Shown: one piece after another, positions 30,301 to 38,293 of the stretch
Position numbering within the stretch: position 1 is the first letter of the stretch
How the letters are laid out: each line of letters begins with the position of its first letter
IMG/VR virus record: IMGVR_UViG_3300032677_000061
Span: 1-42,134 of that record
DNA: 42,134 nucleotides
Direction: 5' to 3' (one strand)
DNA from: a virus
Translations under genes and position numbers: made by a program
The notes under the pieces: model-generated
What the model saw: only the letters and a program-made list of their open reading frames with translations
Databases searched by the model: none
What the model was told of the DNA's origin: nothing

Positions 30301-31106
30301 TATGCATACTCCCATTTACCGCCTTTGAATACAACTTTTTTACCGTTGTAAGTGCCAGTTGTTCCTTCTGCAGGTGTATTCTGCTGTTGAGTATTCTGTT
30401 GTTGATTCTGCTGAGTATTCTGTTGTTGATTCTGCTGAGTATTCTGCTGTTGATTATTTTGCTGTTGATTATTTTGCTGTTGATTATTTTGCTGTTGATT
30501 ATTTTGCTGTTGATTATTTTGCTGTTGATTCTGTTGTTGATTCTGTTGTTGATTCTGTTGTTGACCTTTTACAGGCATCGGTTTACCTAGTAACTCCCAT
30601 GTTTTTACATGTGCTTTATTATCAGGATCCCAACCGCGATTTGGTTTTGTTCCAGTCATTGCCATATGTTTTAGAGCTTGCATTTCAATTTTATTTTTTA
30701 CAGTGCGATCCTTGGCTACATTTCCATCATCTGCTATCCAGTCGCCATTCTCATTTTTTGCCATCTGATGACCAAATTTAGCATAGCCTAATTCGTTCCA
30801 ATCTGGTGGGAATGTATAACCTAATGTTCCATTTACATCTTTAAACTTATCATTATTACCATAATTTAAATTAGTACCAAATACGTTATCTAAGGCAGAC
30901 GGACCTCTATGCCATGCACGAGCAACGTTTTGTTGCCAGTCATTTCTTTCCCATGGGGTAGCAGAAGCATCATTGCTTCTGTCGCCACCGCTAAAAGATC
31001 CACTATTTTGTCCGTATGGATCAAAATCATCATCTTGACCTTCTCTTAATCTAGCTCGTAAATTAAGGGCTGATTCGATTAATTGTTGTTCTGTGATTTT
31101 TTTCAT
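30300..31106 (-). CDS. Gln/Asn-rich low-complexity protein, 268 aa
   Basis: Residues 1-22 (MKKITEQQLIESALNLRARL) resemble a capsid-targeting N-terminus, with LIE-S as a possible prohead protease site. Residues 45-175 have a conserved-looking, aromatic-containing region (TPWERNDWQQNVARAWHRG, RGWDPDNKAHVKTWELLG). Residues 181-244 are a pure Q/N/T tract of QQQN, NQQQN and TQQ units, prion-like in composition. A short beta segment, NGKKVVFKGGKWEYA, ends it. There is no known family. It sits between the 753-aa and 330-aa genes with tight overlaps, and its ribosome site AGGA is next to the previous stop. Confidence 0.7.
   Translation of the reverse strand: MKKITEQQLIESALNLRARLREGQDDDFDPYGQNSGSFSGGDRSNDASATPWERNDWQQNVARAWHRGPSALDNVFGTNLNYGNNDKFKDVNGTLGYTFPPDWNELGYAKFGHQMAKNENGDWIADDGNVAKDRTVKNKIEMQALKHMAMTGTKPNRGWDPDNKAHVKTWELLGKPMPVKGQQQNQQQNQQQNQQQNNQQQNNQQQNNQQQNNQQQNNQQQNTQQNQQQNTQQNQQQNTQQQNTPAEGTTGTYNGKKVVFKGGKWEYA
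30375..30563 (-). repeat. Gln/Asn-encoding tandem repeat (12-15 bp units)
   Basis: On the plus strand the 15-mer TTATTTTGCTGTTGA recurs about five times in tandem, flanked by related 12-bp and 24-bp units. The whole stays in frame and encodes a Q/N tract. The high identity suggests length variation by slippage between isolates. Confidence 0.9.
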
Positions 31107-31107
31107 G

Positions 31108-33369
31108 TTATATTCCTATCAATTTTTTAATTCTTGCCAGTTCGTCCGATTCTGCTACTGAATATGGCATGTTAGTTGGGTGTGCATTAGGTTTATGTTC
31201 TATACCTTTAACACTACTTGGTGGATCCATTTGTTTAACTCTAGCAATAACTTTTTTTACATCATGCGGTTTAGCATGACGATATTCGCCGTTGTTATAA
31301 CTTTTAAGAATTTTTGTAATTACTCTTGTAGGCCCGATGGTAAAATTTCCTTCGTGCATTGGAGCGTCTTTATTCCAGAATCCACTAATACTGCTTTCTA
31401 TTTCCATCTCGCCTGGTGATTTACTACCATCTGATACTGAACTACTCATAGTAGGAGACTCGAATCCGCACTCCATTGGATTAATCTTAAACTGTTTCAT
31501 ACAGTCATGCAATGTCATTTCTTTATGACCAAAATCTACTTTGTCATGTAACTCTGCACCACTTTCTCTTGCCTTGATTAATTTGGCTTTTAGTTTGGCA
31601 ATTTTGTCTGAACCAACATGATCACGCCCAGCCTGACGTAATTGATCCATACCGTCTTTGCCATATTTTTTATTACCAAGATATGCTTGCAATCCACTTT
31701 CTGCTACGGGTGCGGGTGGAGTTTCACCGCCTGGAGCCGGAGGAGGAGTTTCACCGCCTGGAGCCGGAGGAGGAGTTTCACCGCCTGGAGCCGGAGGAGT
31801 TTCTGCACCCATGTCAGGTGCGGGTGGAGTTTCGCCACCTGGAGCTGGAGCCGCTGGTTCTGCACCCATGTCTGGGGGAGTGCTTGCGTCTGAACTCATA
31901 TTATCTAATTCTTTACTTGCCAATAGTTCTCTTGCGGCGTCCTGTGCTCCTGGATTTTTTCCAGATGTAACAGCTTTAGGATCATTGTTGGCAACATCTT
32001 TTACATATTGTTTTAACACAGTAACAATATTGTCGTTATCTGATAAACCTTTTAAATAATTTTCAGTAAATTTGTCACTGTCGATAATACCTTTTAAAGT
32101 AAGTGCCGCGTTAACACCATCGGTTCCTGGCTTTAGTCCTTGACTGATTTTATCTTTTAAATTTTTAACTGCTTGTGATCTTATTTCTGGAATTGTACTG
32201 AATAATGTATTAACACCTTGTTGTGTTGTTTCATCTTCAGCAACAAGTTGATTCATGAATGATTCGAATTGATCTTCTGGGGATTCTTTGATTCGTTTAC
32301 CTTCTTTATTGTATTTGCCTGATTCTTTTTTAGAAATTGCAATTGCCGCTTGTACAGGATTTCCTGCTTCGTCTAATAAATCGTCTGGTGTTAATTCTTT
32401 AACAGGAATATCATTTTCACTTACTAGTTTAAAGATGTATGGAAATGCTGTACGTAGTTCTTCGTTGAATGTGCGGATAGTTAATCTATCGATCCAATCA
32501 TCCATTACTGCCTCTGGAATCATTTGTTCTTCATGATCTTCAAATGATTCTACAAATGCTTCGTAGTATGATGTACGGCTTAATTGTTGAATTTCTTTTT
32601 TGACAGAATCAATGCGTTCCATAACTTTACTAGTGATGTCGCCCATTGCCTCACTTAATGCTTCGTTACGACCAACATAACCTTTAAACTTGCGTAATTG
32701 TGCTAGCTCTTCTGATAAACTTGTAATATGTTTACCAATACTATCATAAGGGATACCGCCATGTTTTAAATGTTCTGCAAGAGCACGGGCACCTGCAAGA
32801 TGTTTAAACGGATATTTAAAACGTTCACCATCTGCATTCTCAACATAGATAGATTCAATATGCATTGTACGTCCTGCGGCTAGGTCGGTATTAACTGGCT
32901 GACTGTGTTTAACTACCAGTCTTGCCTCTCCGAGGTCTTGGTAACTGATCTTAGCAGTACCGTACATTTTACTTTCCATCATGGTAAATTCTTCCTTGGG
33001 TTTCGCTTGGAACTCATAATCTCTTTTGTCTAATTGATCTTTGTTTATGTTTTGAATATCAAAATTTAATAGCCTGTCCTTGGCAAATGATCTTAATCCG
33101 CGAATAAATTTAAAAACTCCTGGATGTTTTTTTTCAGCTAGGCTTCCACTAATTTGTACAACTACTCCGTCTTCTCTGTCCAATGTAATTGTTACGTTAC
33201 CAAGTTTAACACCACGGTCTTCGTATTCAAATTCAAAAAAACGTGCTCTGGGAATATCGCCTTTTCTACTTAAAACTTCAGCATTTTCATCGCCAATTTT
33301 AATGTCTGGAAAGCGTGTTTCAATCTTTCCATACAAGTCCTTGGCTATTTTATTCAGATTTGTGTCCAT
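31108..33369 (-). CDS. Large putative head-associated protein, 753 aa
   Basis: No family is named with confidence. Residues 1-110 are alpha-beta (ETRFPDIKIGDENAEV, RARFFEFEYEDRG, VTITLDREDGVVVQISG). Residues 130-350 are charged and helical. Residues of about 500-555 form a Pro/Gly linker of repeated PGGETPP units. The C-terminal part has FGHKEMTLHDCMKQF and FNIGP-like text (NFTIGPTRVITKILKSY), ending VAESDELARIKKLIGI. This terminal motif is echoed in the 427-aa and 330-aa neighbours. GATAAATA overlaps the gp17 stop and ends four bases before the ATG, so it is late and leaderless. A packaged or scaffold-type protein is inferred. Confidence 0.75.
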   Translation of the reverse strand: MDTNLNKIAKDLYGKIETRFPDIKIGDENAEVLSRKGDIPRARFFEFEYEDRGVKLGNVTITLDREDGVVVQISGSLAEKKHPGVFKFIRGLRSFAKDRLLNFDIQNINKDQLDKRDYEFQAKPKEEFTMMESKMYGTAKISYQDLGEARLVVKHSQPVNTDLAAGRTMHIESIYVENADGERFKYPFKHLAGARALAEHLKHGGIPYDSIGKHITSLSEELAQLRKFKGYVGRNEALSEAMGDITSKVMERIDSVKKEIQQLSRTSYYEAFVESFEDHEEQMIPEAVMDDWIDRLTIRTFNEELRTAFPYIFKLVSENDIPVKELTPDDLLDEAGNPVQAAIAISKKESGKYNKEGKRIKESPEDQFESFMNQLVAEDETTQQGVNTLFSTIPEIRSQAVKNLKDKISQGLKPGTDGVNAALTLKGIIDSDKFTENYLKGLSDNDNIVTVLKQYVKDVANNDPKAVTSGKNPGAQDAARELLASKELDNMSSDASTPPDMGAEPAAPAPGGETPPAPDMGAETPPAPGGETPPPAPGGETPPPAPGGETPPAPVAESGLQAYLGNKKYGKDGMDQLRQAGRDHVGSDKIAKLKAKLIKARESGAELHDKVDFGHKEMTLHDCMKQFKINPMECGFESPTMSSSVSDGSKSPGEMEIESSISGFWNKDAPMHEGNFTIGPTRVITKILKSYNNGEYRHAKPHDVKKVIARVKQMDPPSSVKGIEHKPNAHPTNMPYSVAESDELARIKKLIGI
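31706..31870 (-). repeat. PGGETPP-encoding tandem repeat
   Basis: A 27-bp unit encoding PGGETPPPA occurs three times nearly unchanged, flanked by diverged variants that include MGAETPPA. It forms a flexible linker in the 753-aa protein. Confidence 0.85.
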
Positions 33370-33373
33370 ATAA

Positions 33374-33381
33374 TATTTATC
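33374..33381 (-). promoter_or_regulatory. T4-type late promoter inside the gp17 stop, leaderless spacing
   Basis: GATAAATA on the minus strand shares its first three bases with the TGA stop of gp17 and is followed by TTAT and the ATG at 33369. Confidence 0.75.
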
Positions 33382-34981
33382 ACATCCCCGTAGATATGAA
33401 TATAGGCAAGGGTAGTTCGTAATTTTCTTCTTCGGCCCAATCGCTATGTACTTTTAGTCTATCAAATACATTAGGATCCCATTCTGCCAGTACAATAGCC
33501 ATACGTACTATTAATAGTAAAGCCGCTACTAGGTCGTCGTGTTGCCCTTCTTTGGCCGCAAAAGTAGTACCTTTTGCAATATAAGTTTTAAGTTCGCTTA
33601 GTAAAGTACGGCTGTTTATAGTACATTTTCCTTCTTCGATTAGGTATTTAATTTTAGCACAAGTGGCAATTTTAGTACCAAATGTAGTATTAAACCCTTT
33701 GCGGAATTTCTTAACATGCCCTTTTCGTAAGGGTTCACTTAAAAATAACCCTGGGAAAGTTTCTTCTCCTAGATTGTCTATGACAACTAGGGCACTTTCA
33801 CCCACAGTATTGTTTTCCACGCTCCAGTAGATTTGATTAAAACTATCTTCTCCTATCTCATCTGCTATGTATTTGATAACATCTCTAAGTATTTTAACCT
33901 GCTGTTGTATAGGTGTAATGTTATGTTGCCACTCGGCTATTTGAGTCATACTGGGCATTTCAAACACTTCGATAGCACCGTAGTCGCCGCCAGTACCTAA
34001 ACTAGGATCCAGGGCTATAAGATAAACATGTCCAGGTTCGGGTTTTTTATACCAACGCACTTGACCCATTTTAAAAGCAGGCTCTCGTCCTACTAATTCT
34101 GCAAGTTTTAAACTGCTGATTAAGGTTTCATCATAAACTAAAAATTCGCAACCGTACTCGCGACGGAAACGTTCTTCACCGATACGTCCCATCTCAGTTT
34201 TTTTCCATTCATCATCGCGATCAGGATGTTCCCACCAATCGGCTTTAAATCCATGAAACCCGTTACGTCCAGTCTTGTCATCCTTTTCATTACCGTACTC
34301 GTCAAAGAAATCTTGACTTTCTTTCCAGATAATAGCAAACGTATCTTCGTCACTGTTAGGTGTACTTGTAATAATTGCTCGTCCACCAGTTGCTAGTGTA
34401 GGGCTGATTGATGTCCAAAATTCATCGGCGATGTTAGGTTGAAGGAACGCAAACTCGTCACAATATAATAAGGATATGGACATACCACGACCGGTGTTAC
34501 CAGTAGTAGTAGCTGATACAATTCTTGATCCGTTGTCAAAATCAATGCTCCCTTTGTTATAACTTACAACACCTGATCTAATATAATCAGGACATAATTC
34601 GTATCCGTAACGAATACGTTGCATAATTTCCTGTGCGCCTGTGTATTTGTGTGCGGCAATTAGAATAGTCTGATCTGGATGAAACATAGCATACCATAAC
34701 AAGTACGCTGATGCACAAGTAGTCTTTCCACTTTGACGTGGCAACATATTAATGTTAAAACGATAGTTGTGGTAAGCATTTAATAATCCTGTTTGGTATT
34801 TGTAAGGTTCAAATTTAACCTTTCCTTTTACAGGGTGCTGTATATGAAAGAAATGTTTTGCAAAATGCAAATAGCCAGTCTCGGGGTTGGCACACTCCAA
34901 CAAATCTTGAACTTGTTGTTCTGTAAATTTTTCTTTTGTGTGGGCCTTTTTGGTTAAGACCCCGTCGAGACTTTTTGTCAT
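33380..34981 (-). CDS. 17: Terminase large subunit gp17, 533 aa
   Basis: The DNA-packaging motor and headful nuclease. The ATPase has Walker A PRQSGKTT at residues 81-88, Walker B SLLYCDEFAFL at 170-180 and coupling motif ITSTPNS near 204-210. The C-terminal RNase H-like nuclease has LDPSLGTGGDYGA with D325, VENN near 388 and QHDDLVAALLL near 495. The length is slightly under the 610 aa of T4 gp17. There is no ribosome site; GGTAAATA ends five bases before the ATG. It is separated from its partner gp16 (36998-37480) by two other genes. Confidence 0.96.
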   Translation of the reverse strand: MTKSLDGVLTKKAHTKEKFTEQQVQDLLECANPETGYLHFAKHFFHIQHPVKGKVKFEPYKYQTGLLNAYHNYRFNINMLPRQSGKTTCASAYLLWYAMFHPDQTILIAAHKYTGAQEIMQRIRYGYELCPDYIRSGVVSYNKGSIDFDNGSRIVSATTTGNTGRGMSISLLYCDEFAFLQPNIADEFWTSISPTLATGGRAIITSTPNSDEDTFAIIWKESQDFFDEYGNEKDDKTGRNGFHGFKADWWEHPDRDDEWKKTEMGRIGEERFRREYGCEFLVYDETLISSLKLAELVGREPAFKMGQVRWYKKPEPGHVYLIALDPSLGTGGDYGAIEVFEMPSMTQIAEWQHNITPIQQQVKILRDVIKYIADEIGEDSFNQIYWSVENNTVGESALVVIDNLGEETFPGLFLSEPLRKGHVKKFRKGFNTTFGTKIATCAKIKYLIEEGKCTINSRTLLSELKTYIAKGTTFAAKEGQHDDLVAALLLIVRMAIVLAEWDPNVFDRLKVHSDWAEEENYELPLPIFISTGM

Positions 34982-34986
34982 AACAC

Positions 34987-34994
34987 TATTTACC
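34987..34994 (-). promoter_or_regulatory. Late promoter of the terminase gene, leaderless spacing
   Basis: GGTAAATA on the minus strand, six of eight to TATAAATA, then GTGTT and the ATG at 34981. It lies just after a terminator. Confidence 0.6.
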
Positions 34995-34995
34995 G

Positions 34996-35022
34996 AAAAA
35001 AATAGACCCCTAAGGGTCTATT
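34996..35022 (-). terminator. Intrinsic terminator before gp17
   Basis: On the minus strand AATAGACCC-TTAG-GGGTCTATT (35022-35001), followed by a T-run. It closes the leftward transcript of the 427-aa gene. A second small stem (GCACC/GGTGC) lies just upstream at 35025-35041. Confidence 0.9.
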
Positions 35023-35057
35023 TGGCACCTTGGACAGGGTGCTAACTGCGACGAAAC

Positions 35058-36341
35058 TTAACCGTTTAATCTTTTGTTTAATGCTAGCATAGCATTTAAT
35101 TCTTTACTTTCATTCATCTGTTCTGGCAAGCTAGGAGTATGATGTTGTCCTAAACTTCCTCGAATATCATTTTTCATACGCTTTCTTCTATCAGCCGTAA
35201 GTTTTCCTTTTGAGTCGCCTTTACTAGAGATACTACCATACCCCCAGTTCTCAGGATCATTGTGATGCTTAGGTAAATTACTTCTAGTATCTAATGGATC
35301 TGTCCATACAGTATCCCTGTCAAATGTAGATCGTTTTTGACCTGGATCTTTTTTAGGTCTTTCTTTTATACCGTATCCGTAATCTATGCTATCGTAATCA
35401 TCACTGTCGCCTTTCTTTTGAGTAAACAATTGGCCTTTGTATTTAGGATCACGCCATTTAGCAGATTCTTCCATGTCTTCATAATCTTTAGGATCATGTT
35501 CTTCATAGTGATAATGCTCTAGTGCTTCTTGATGACTCCAACCGTATTTTCGCATTAGGTGACGAATCTTTTTCTCTTCATCATCATCGTGATGAGCGTT
35601 TTCTTTTACATCTTTTTTAGACATTTTTTCACTTTCGCGGCTCATTGATTTTTGTTTAACTTCTTCGTACATTGCTGAAAGTTTATTAACTAGACTTTCA
35701 TCAAAATTACTTGGTTCACGTAAACTGTTTGTACCAGGAGCACGTTGTAACGGGCTAATCTTGCCTTTACTATTCATATCGTCGCCGCTGAACGTAACAG
35801 CATCGATTCCATGTACATGATGACCTGCTGATCCCTGAGCACTATTACCGTAAGTTTCTTCATCGTCGTCAAATTCTTCTTCCATACCACGTTCATCTGT
35901 TGTAAGAGGACTCATATCGCTTTGTCCTTCTTCGGCAGACATACTTGCAACCATATCACCCATCATAGGCTCTTCATGATCGTGTTCGCTGGAATCTTTA
36001 CCAATGATCATAGCTGGTTCTTTTTCGCTTGAACCATTTTCAATATTACGTAGAATACTCATCAGATCTTTAATACCGCCAGATCCTTGACCAGACATAG
36101 TAACATTCATCGAAACATTGTCCTGTTGACTTTGTTGGGCATGTGCAATCATTGGAAGTGGGCCTTCGCCACATTCTTCAACACTTTCCTCTTTTGGTTT
36201 CTGAGCCGCTAACTGATTTTTACGTTGTTGCATATAAAGGTCAAATTTAGCACCTTCTGGTCCTTGACCACCGTAATGATTTGGTGGCTCAACACCTTCT
36301 TCAATCTTTTTTAATTTTGCCATTAAATCGTATAGTTGCAT
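35058..36341 (-). CDS. Acidic His/Asp/Glu-rich putative head core protein, 427 aa
   Basis: The N-terminus MQLYDLMAKLKKIEEG has an I-E-E site that could be cut by a prohead protease. Residues 60-110 (SVEECGEGPLPM, DNVSMNVTMSGQGSGG, IKDLMSILRNIENG) match a pattern I recall from conserved proteins of marine T4-like phages. The middle is extremely acidic, with clustered His (HHDDDEEKK, HYHYEEHDP), then a KWRDPKYKGQLF segment. It ends NESKELNAMLALNKRLNG, like the ends of the 753-aa and 330-aa proteins. Acidic, repetitive proteins next to the terminase are often scaffold or internal head proteins; this is inference. The ATG overlaps the previous stop (TAATG). Confidence 0.7.
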   Translation of the reverse strand: MQLYDLMAKLKKIEEGVEPPNHYGGQGPEGAKFDLYMQQRKNQLAAQKPKEESVEECGEGPLPMIAHAQQSQQDNVSMNVTMSGQGSGGIKDLMSILRNIENGSSEKEPAMIIGKDSSEHDHEEPMMGDMVASMSAEEGQSDMSPLTTDERGMEEEFDDDEETYGNSAQGSAGHHVHGIDAVTFSGDDMNSKGKISPLQRAPGTNSLREPSNFDESLVNKLSAMYEEVKQKSMSRESEKMSKKDVKENAHHDDDEEKKIRHLMRKYGWSHQEALEHYHYEEHDPKDYEDMEESAKWRDPKYKGQLFTQKKGDSDDYDSIDYGYGIKERPKKDPGQKRSTFDRDTVWTDPLDTRSNLPKHHNDPENWGYGSISSKGDSKGKLTADRRKRMKNDIRGSLGQHHTPSLPEQMNESKELNAMLALNKRLNG

Positions 36342-36976
36342 TATTTTGTCCCCTTAGGCAATTTAGGGAGTTTATTTTGTTTAGTACCAATGATACTAGT
36401 TGTCCCTGGTTTGTTTGTGTTAAATTCTTTAACTTTTCTATATTCTTCTGCGACACCTGGCATTTTTTCAGCAAGAATTTGATCATTAAATCCTTTAACT
36501 TGTGTCATGTTGTGTTTTTCTTTACCTAGTTCTTTTAACAAGTCATACTTGTATTTGTCGTTAACTAGGTCGCTGTGATCGCTAGGATCTTGAGTAGTTC
36601 CGCCAACTGCTTTACCAGTTTTTTCATCGTGTTCGTGATTAATTTCGTGTTCACGTTCTTCCCACATGTTGCGTACAATTACGTGGCTGTGGGTAACGCC
36701 TAGGCCAGTTGCAACCATATCGCGAATTTGTAAACTAGTTGCAGGATAATCTGTAGTAACATCATAGATAGTCATACCAACATTTTTGTGCTCTGGAAAT
36801 TCGCTGTGACGTTCTTGAATTGGTGTTGTAATTCCTTTATTAACTTTAGTAACGTGGAATTGGCTCAAAGAGCCTTTGATTTGCTCAACAGCATTATCTG
36901 GGTGATCTCCAGCAATTTTTACTTTAAATTCGTAAACTTTTTTGCTTTCGGTCAAATATTCTTTGTATGATTTCAT
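36341..36976 (-). CDS. Putative internal head protein with T4-like capsid-targeting sequence, 211 aa
   Basis: The N-terminus MKSYKEYLTE-S closely parallels MKTYQEFIAE-A, the capsid-targeting sequence of T4 internal proteins and Alt, which prohead protease gp21 cleaves after the glutamate (I/L-x-E). The body is a compact alpha-beta domain (YEFKVKIAGDHPDNAVEQIK, HSHVIVRNMWEERE). The C-terminus is basic and polar (KQNKLPKLPKGTK). The protein may be packaged with DNA and possibly injected. It has a late box 18 bases upstream and an AGGA site. Confidence 0.75.
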   Translation of the reverse strand: MKSYKEYLTESKKVYEFKVKIAGDHPDNAVEQIKGSLSQFHVTKVNKGITTPIQERHSEFPEHKNVGMTIYDVTTDYPATSLQIRDMVATGLGVTHSHVIVRNMWEEREHEINHEHDEKTGKAVGGTTQDPSDHSDLVNDKYKYDLLKELGKEKHNMTQVKGFNDQILAEKMPGVAEEYRKVKEFNTNKPGTTSIIGTKQNKLPKLPKGTK

Positions 36977-36994
36977 AGTCTGATCCTAGTACTA

Positions 36995-37002
36995 TATTTA
37001 TT
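36995..37002 (-). promoter_or_regulatory. T4-type late promoter (with leader), overlapping the gp16 stop
   Basis: AATAAATA on the minus strand includes the TAA stop of gp16 and lies 18 bases before the ATG at 36976. Confidence 0.65.
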
Positions 37003-37480
37003 TTAAATTCTTTAATTTCTCTAACAAGCTATTACGATCCGAAATAATGACTCCATCGCCTGGAATCGTAACACCTTCATCATGACCGTTAGTATCTTGG
37101 TCTAACTTTTGTTTCTTGAGCTGTAGATCAATCATCTTTAGCTTTTTATCTAATTTGGCACTTTTAGCACTGATAGCGTGTCCTAACATACCTGCGGCTA
37201 CTTCAAACAATCTGGCACTGTATCTAGCTTCAACGTTCATGCCTAAATCCATGATATCTTCGTAGGCATCTTTTGCTTTTTGTGCTAGTTCGTCCAGTTC
37301 ATTATCGGCAATATCGCCTAGACCTTTTACCGCTGGTAACGCGGCTGAGATTTTATCAAACTCACTCATGTCGCGAAGGAATGGCTGAGCAAGTTCAGCT
37401 TTGGCTTGTGCTTTTTCTTCCTGTTTAACGATTTTTTTACTATCGGGAAGATTTAGGATTTCTTCAAGTTTTTTAGTCAT
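36998..37480 (-). CDS. 16: Terminase small subunit gp16, 160 aa
   Basis: It forms the oligomeric ring that regulates gp17 during packaging. The central region (ELDELAQKAKDAYEDIMDLG, MNVEARYSARLFEVAAGML) and the coiled-coil segment AKLDKKLKMIDLQLKKQKLDQ match the T4-type gp16 pattern well, and the length is close to the T4 protein (164 aa). The N-terminus is Lys/Glu-rich. A weak late-like box (CATAAGTA) ends five bases before the ATG and no ribosome site is seen. The gene is separated from gp17 by two genes, unlike T4 where they are adjacent. Confidence 0.88.
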   Translation of the reverse strand: MTKKLEEILNLPDSKKIVKQEEKAQAKAELAQPFLRDMSEFDKISAALPAVKGLGDIADNELDELAQKAKDAYEDIMDLGMNVEARYSARLFEVAAGMLGHAISAKSAKLDKKLKMIDLQLKKQKLDQDTNGHDEGVTIPGDGVIISDRNSLLEKLKNLK

Positions 37481-37485
37481 ACTAT

Positions 37486-37493
37486 TACTTATG
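37486..37493 (-). promoter_or_regulatory. Weak late-promoter-like box, leaderless spacing
   Basis: CATAAGTA on the minus strand, six of eight to TATAAATA, then ATAGT and the ATG at 37480. Confidence 0.35.
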
Positions 37494-37494
37494 C

Positions 37495-37923
37495 TTAAAC
37501 TTGACTGAAGATATCATTTTCATTAAGGATACGAAATTTAATACCTTGTTGTTTACACCATAGTCCAGCGGCAGCCCATTTGGCTTGATTTTTAACAAAC
37601 TGTGCTTGGTTGTACTTGTTCTTGCCCACACGTTCTAGTATAGTTTGGCTAGCTGGTTTAATTTCAATTAGTTCTGTAAGGACATGATTATGTCGGTCTA
37701 CATACTGTATAAAAAAATCAGGAACATAAACTGTTTGTCTATCAGTTAGCGGATCTCTATAAGGAATCTGCACAGCTTCACTTGCCCATTTTTGCACATT
37801 TTCGTTGTTGTCGCAGAAATTCATAAAACTCCATTCCCAACTCGATCTGTAAGTAGGCGTTTTAGTACCTACATACTTTTCTGGATGTTTCATGGTGAAT
37901 TTTCCACGTGCAAATTTAGCCAT
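37495..37923 (-). CDS. 4: Head completion protein gp4, PD-(D/E)XK-like, 142 aa
   Basis: It matches the T4 gp4 (gp50/gp4) head-completion pattern: YVGTKTPTYRSSWEWSFM, VQIPYRDPLTDRQTVYVPDFF, ELIEIKP and NQAKWAAAGLWCKQQGIKFRIL. The residues E30, P68-D69 and E87-x-K89 are spaced as in PD-(D/E)XK nucleases, which suggests DNA-end trimming or binding when packaging ends. The length agrees with T4 gp4 (about 150). The ATG overlaps the stop of the preceding 121-aa gene (TAATATG, adjacent). The assignment is strong by pattern; the nuclease activity is inferred. Confidence 0.9.
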   Translation of the reverse strand: MAKFARGKFTMKHPEKYVGTKTPTYRSSWEWSFMNFCDNNENVQKWASEAVQIPYRDPLTDRQTVYVPDFFIQYVDRHNHVLTELIEIKPASQTILERVGKNKYNQAQFVKNQAKWAAAGLWCKQQGIKFRILNENDIFSQV

Positions 37924-37924
37924 A

Positions 37925-38290
37925 TTATACTAATATGTTACGTGATTCAAACGTGTCAGTAACTTGAGCAGTTCTAAAACCTAATAGACTGGTTTTTTCT
38001 CTGTAAGCATTTAATACCTGTGCAACCACTTGGCTAAGTTGCACATCAGTTAAACTTTTTAGTTTATCTAACAAACTAAACACACTGACGTTTTCTACTC
38101 TAGATTGATTTAATAATATAATTGCCGTGCTACTTGCACCTGCATAATCAAAACCACGCTTGACAAAAAATGCGATTGTTGCGTCGATCTCTGCCGCTGG
38201 AAAACTTACAGGAGTATTATAATACGTATCAAAAAATGTTTTAACATTTGTTGGTCCGCTTTGTGTTGCCGAAGGTAAATTTCCTATCAT
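37925..38290 (-). CDS. Conserved hypothetical protein, 121 aa
   Basis: It contains FFDTYYNTPVSFPAAEIDA, FFVKRGFDYAGASSTAIIL, NVSVFSLLDKLKSL and a basic AYREKTSLLGFR, a pattern recalled from a small protein conserved next to gp4 and tail genes in T4-like phages of aquatic bacteria. No motif indicates an enzyme. It has the AGGAGG ribosome site shared with the end of the 331-aa gene, and its stop is adjacent to the gp4 start. A structural or assembly role is likely from context. Confidence 0.7.
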   Translation of the reverse strand: MIGNLPSATQSGPTNVKTFFDTYYNTPVSFPAAEIDATIAFFVKRGFDYAGASSTAIILLNQSRVENVSVFSLLDKLKSLTDVQLSQVVAQVLNAYREKTSLLGFRTAQVTDTFESRNILV

Positions 38291-38293
38291 ATG

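Noticed and set aside
30375-30563. CRISPR-like short repeats
   Set aside because: Units are adjacent without unique spacers and stay in frame in a gene, so this is a coding tandem repeat.
30249-30781. Rightward frames rich in Leu/Ile or Val/Asp over the Q/N repeat
   Set aside because: They are antisense readings of the 15-bp repeat without ribosome sites.
31642-32059. Rightward Pro/Gly or Trp-rich frames opposite the PGGETPP linker
   Set aside because: All are shadow frames of the 27-bp repeat; none has a start signal.
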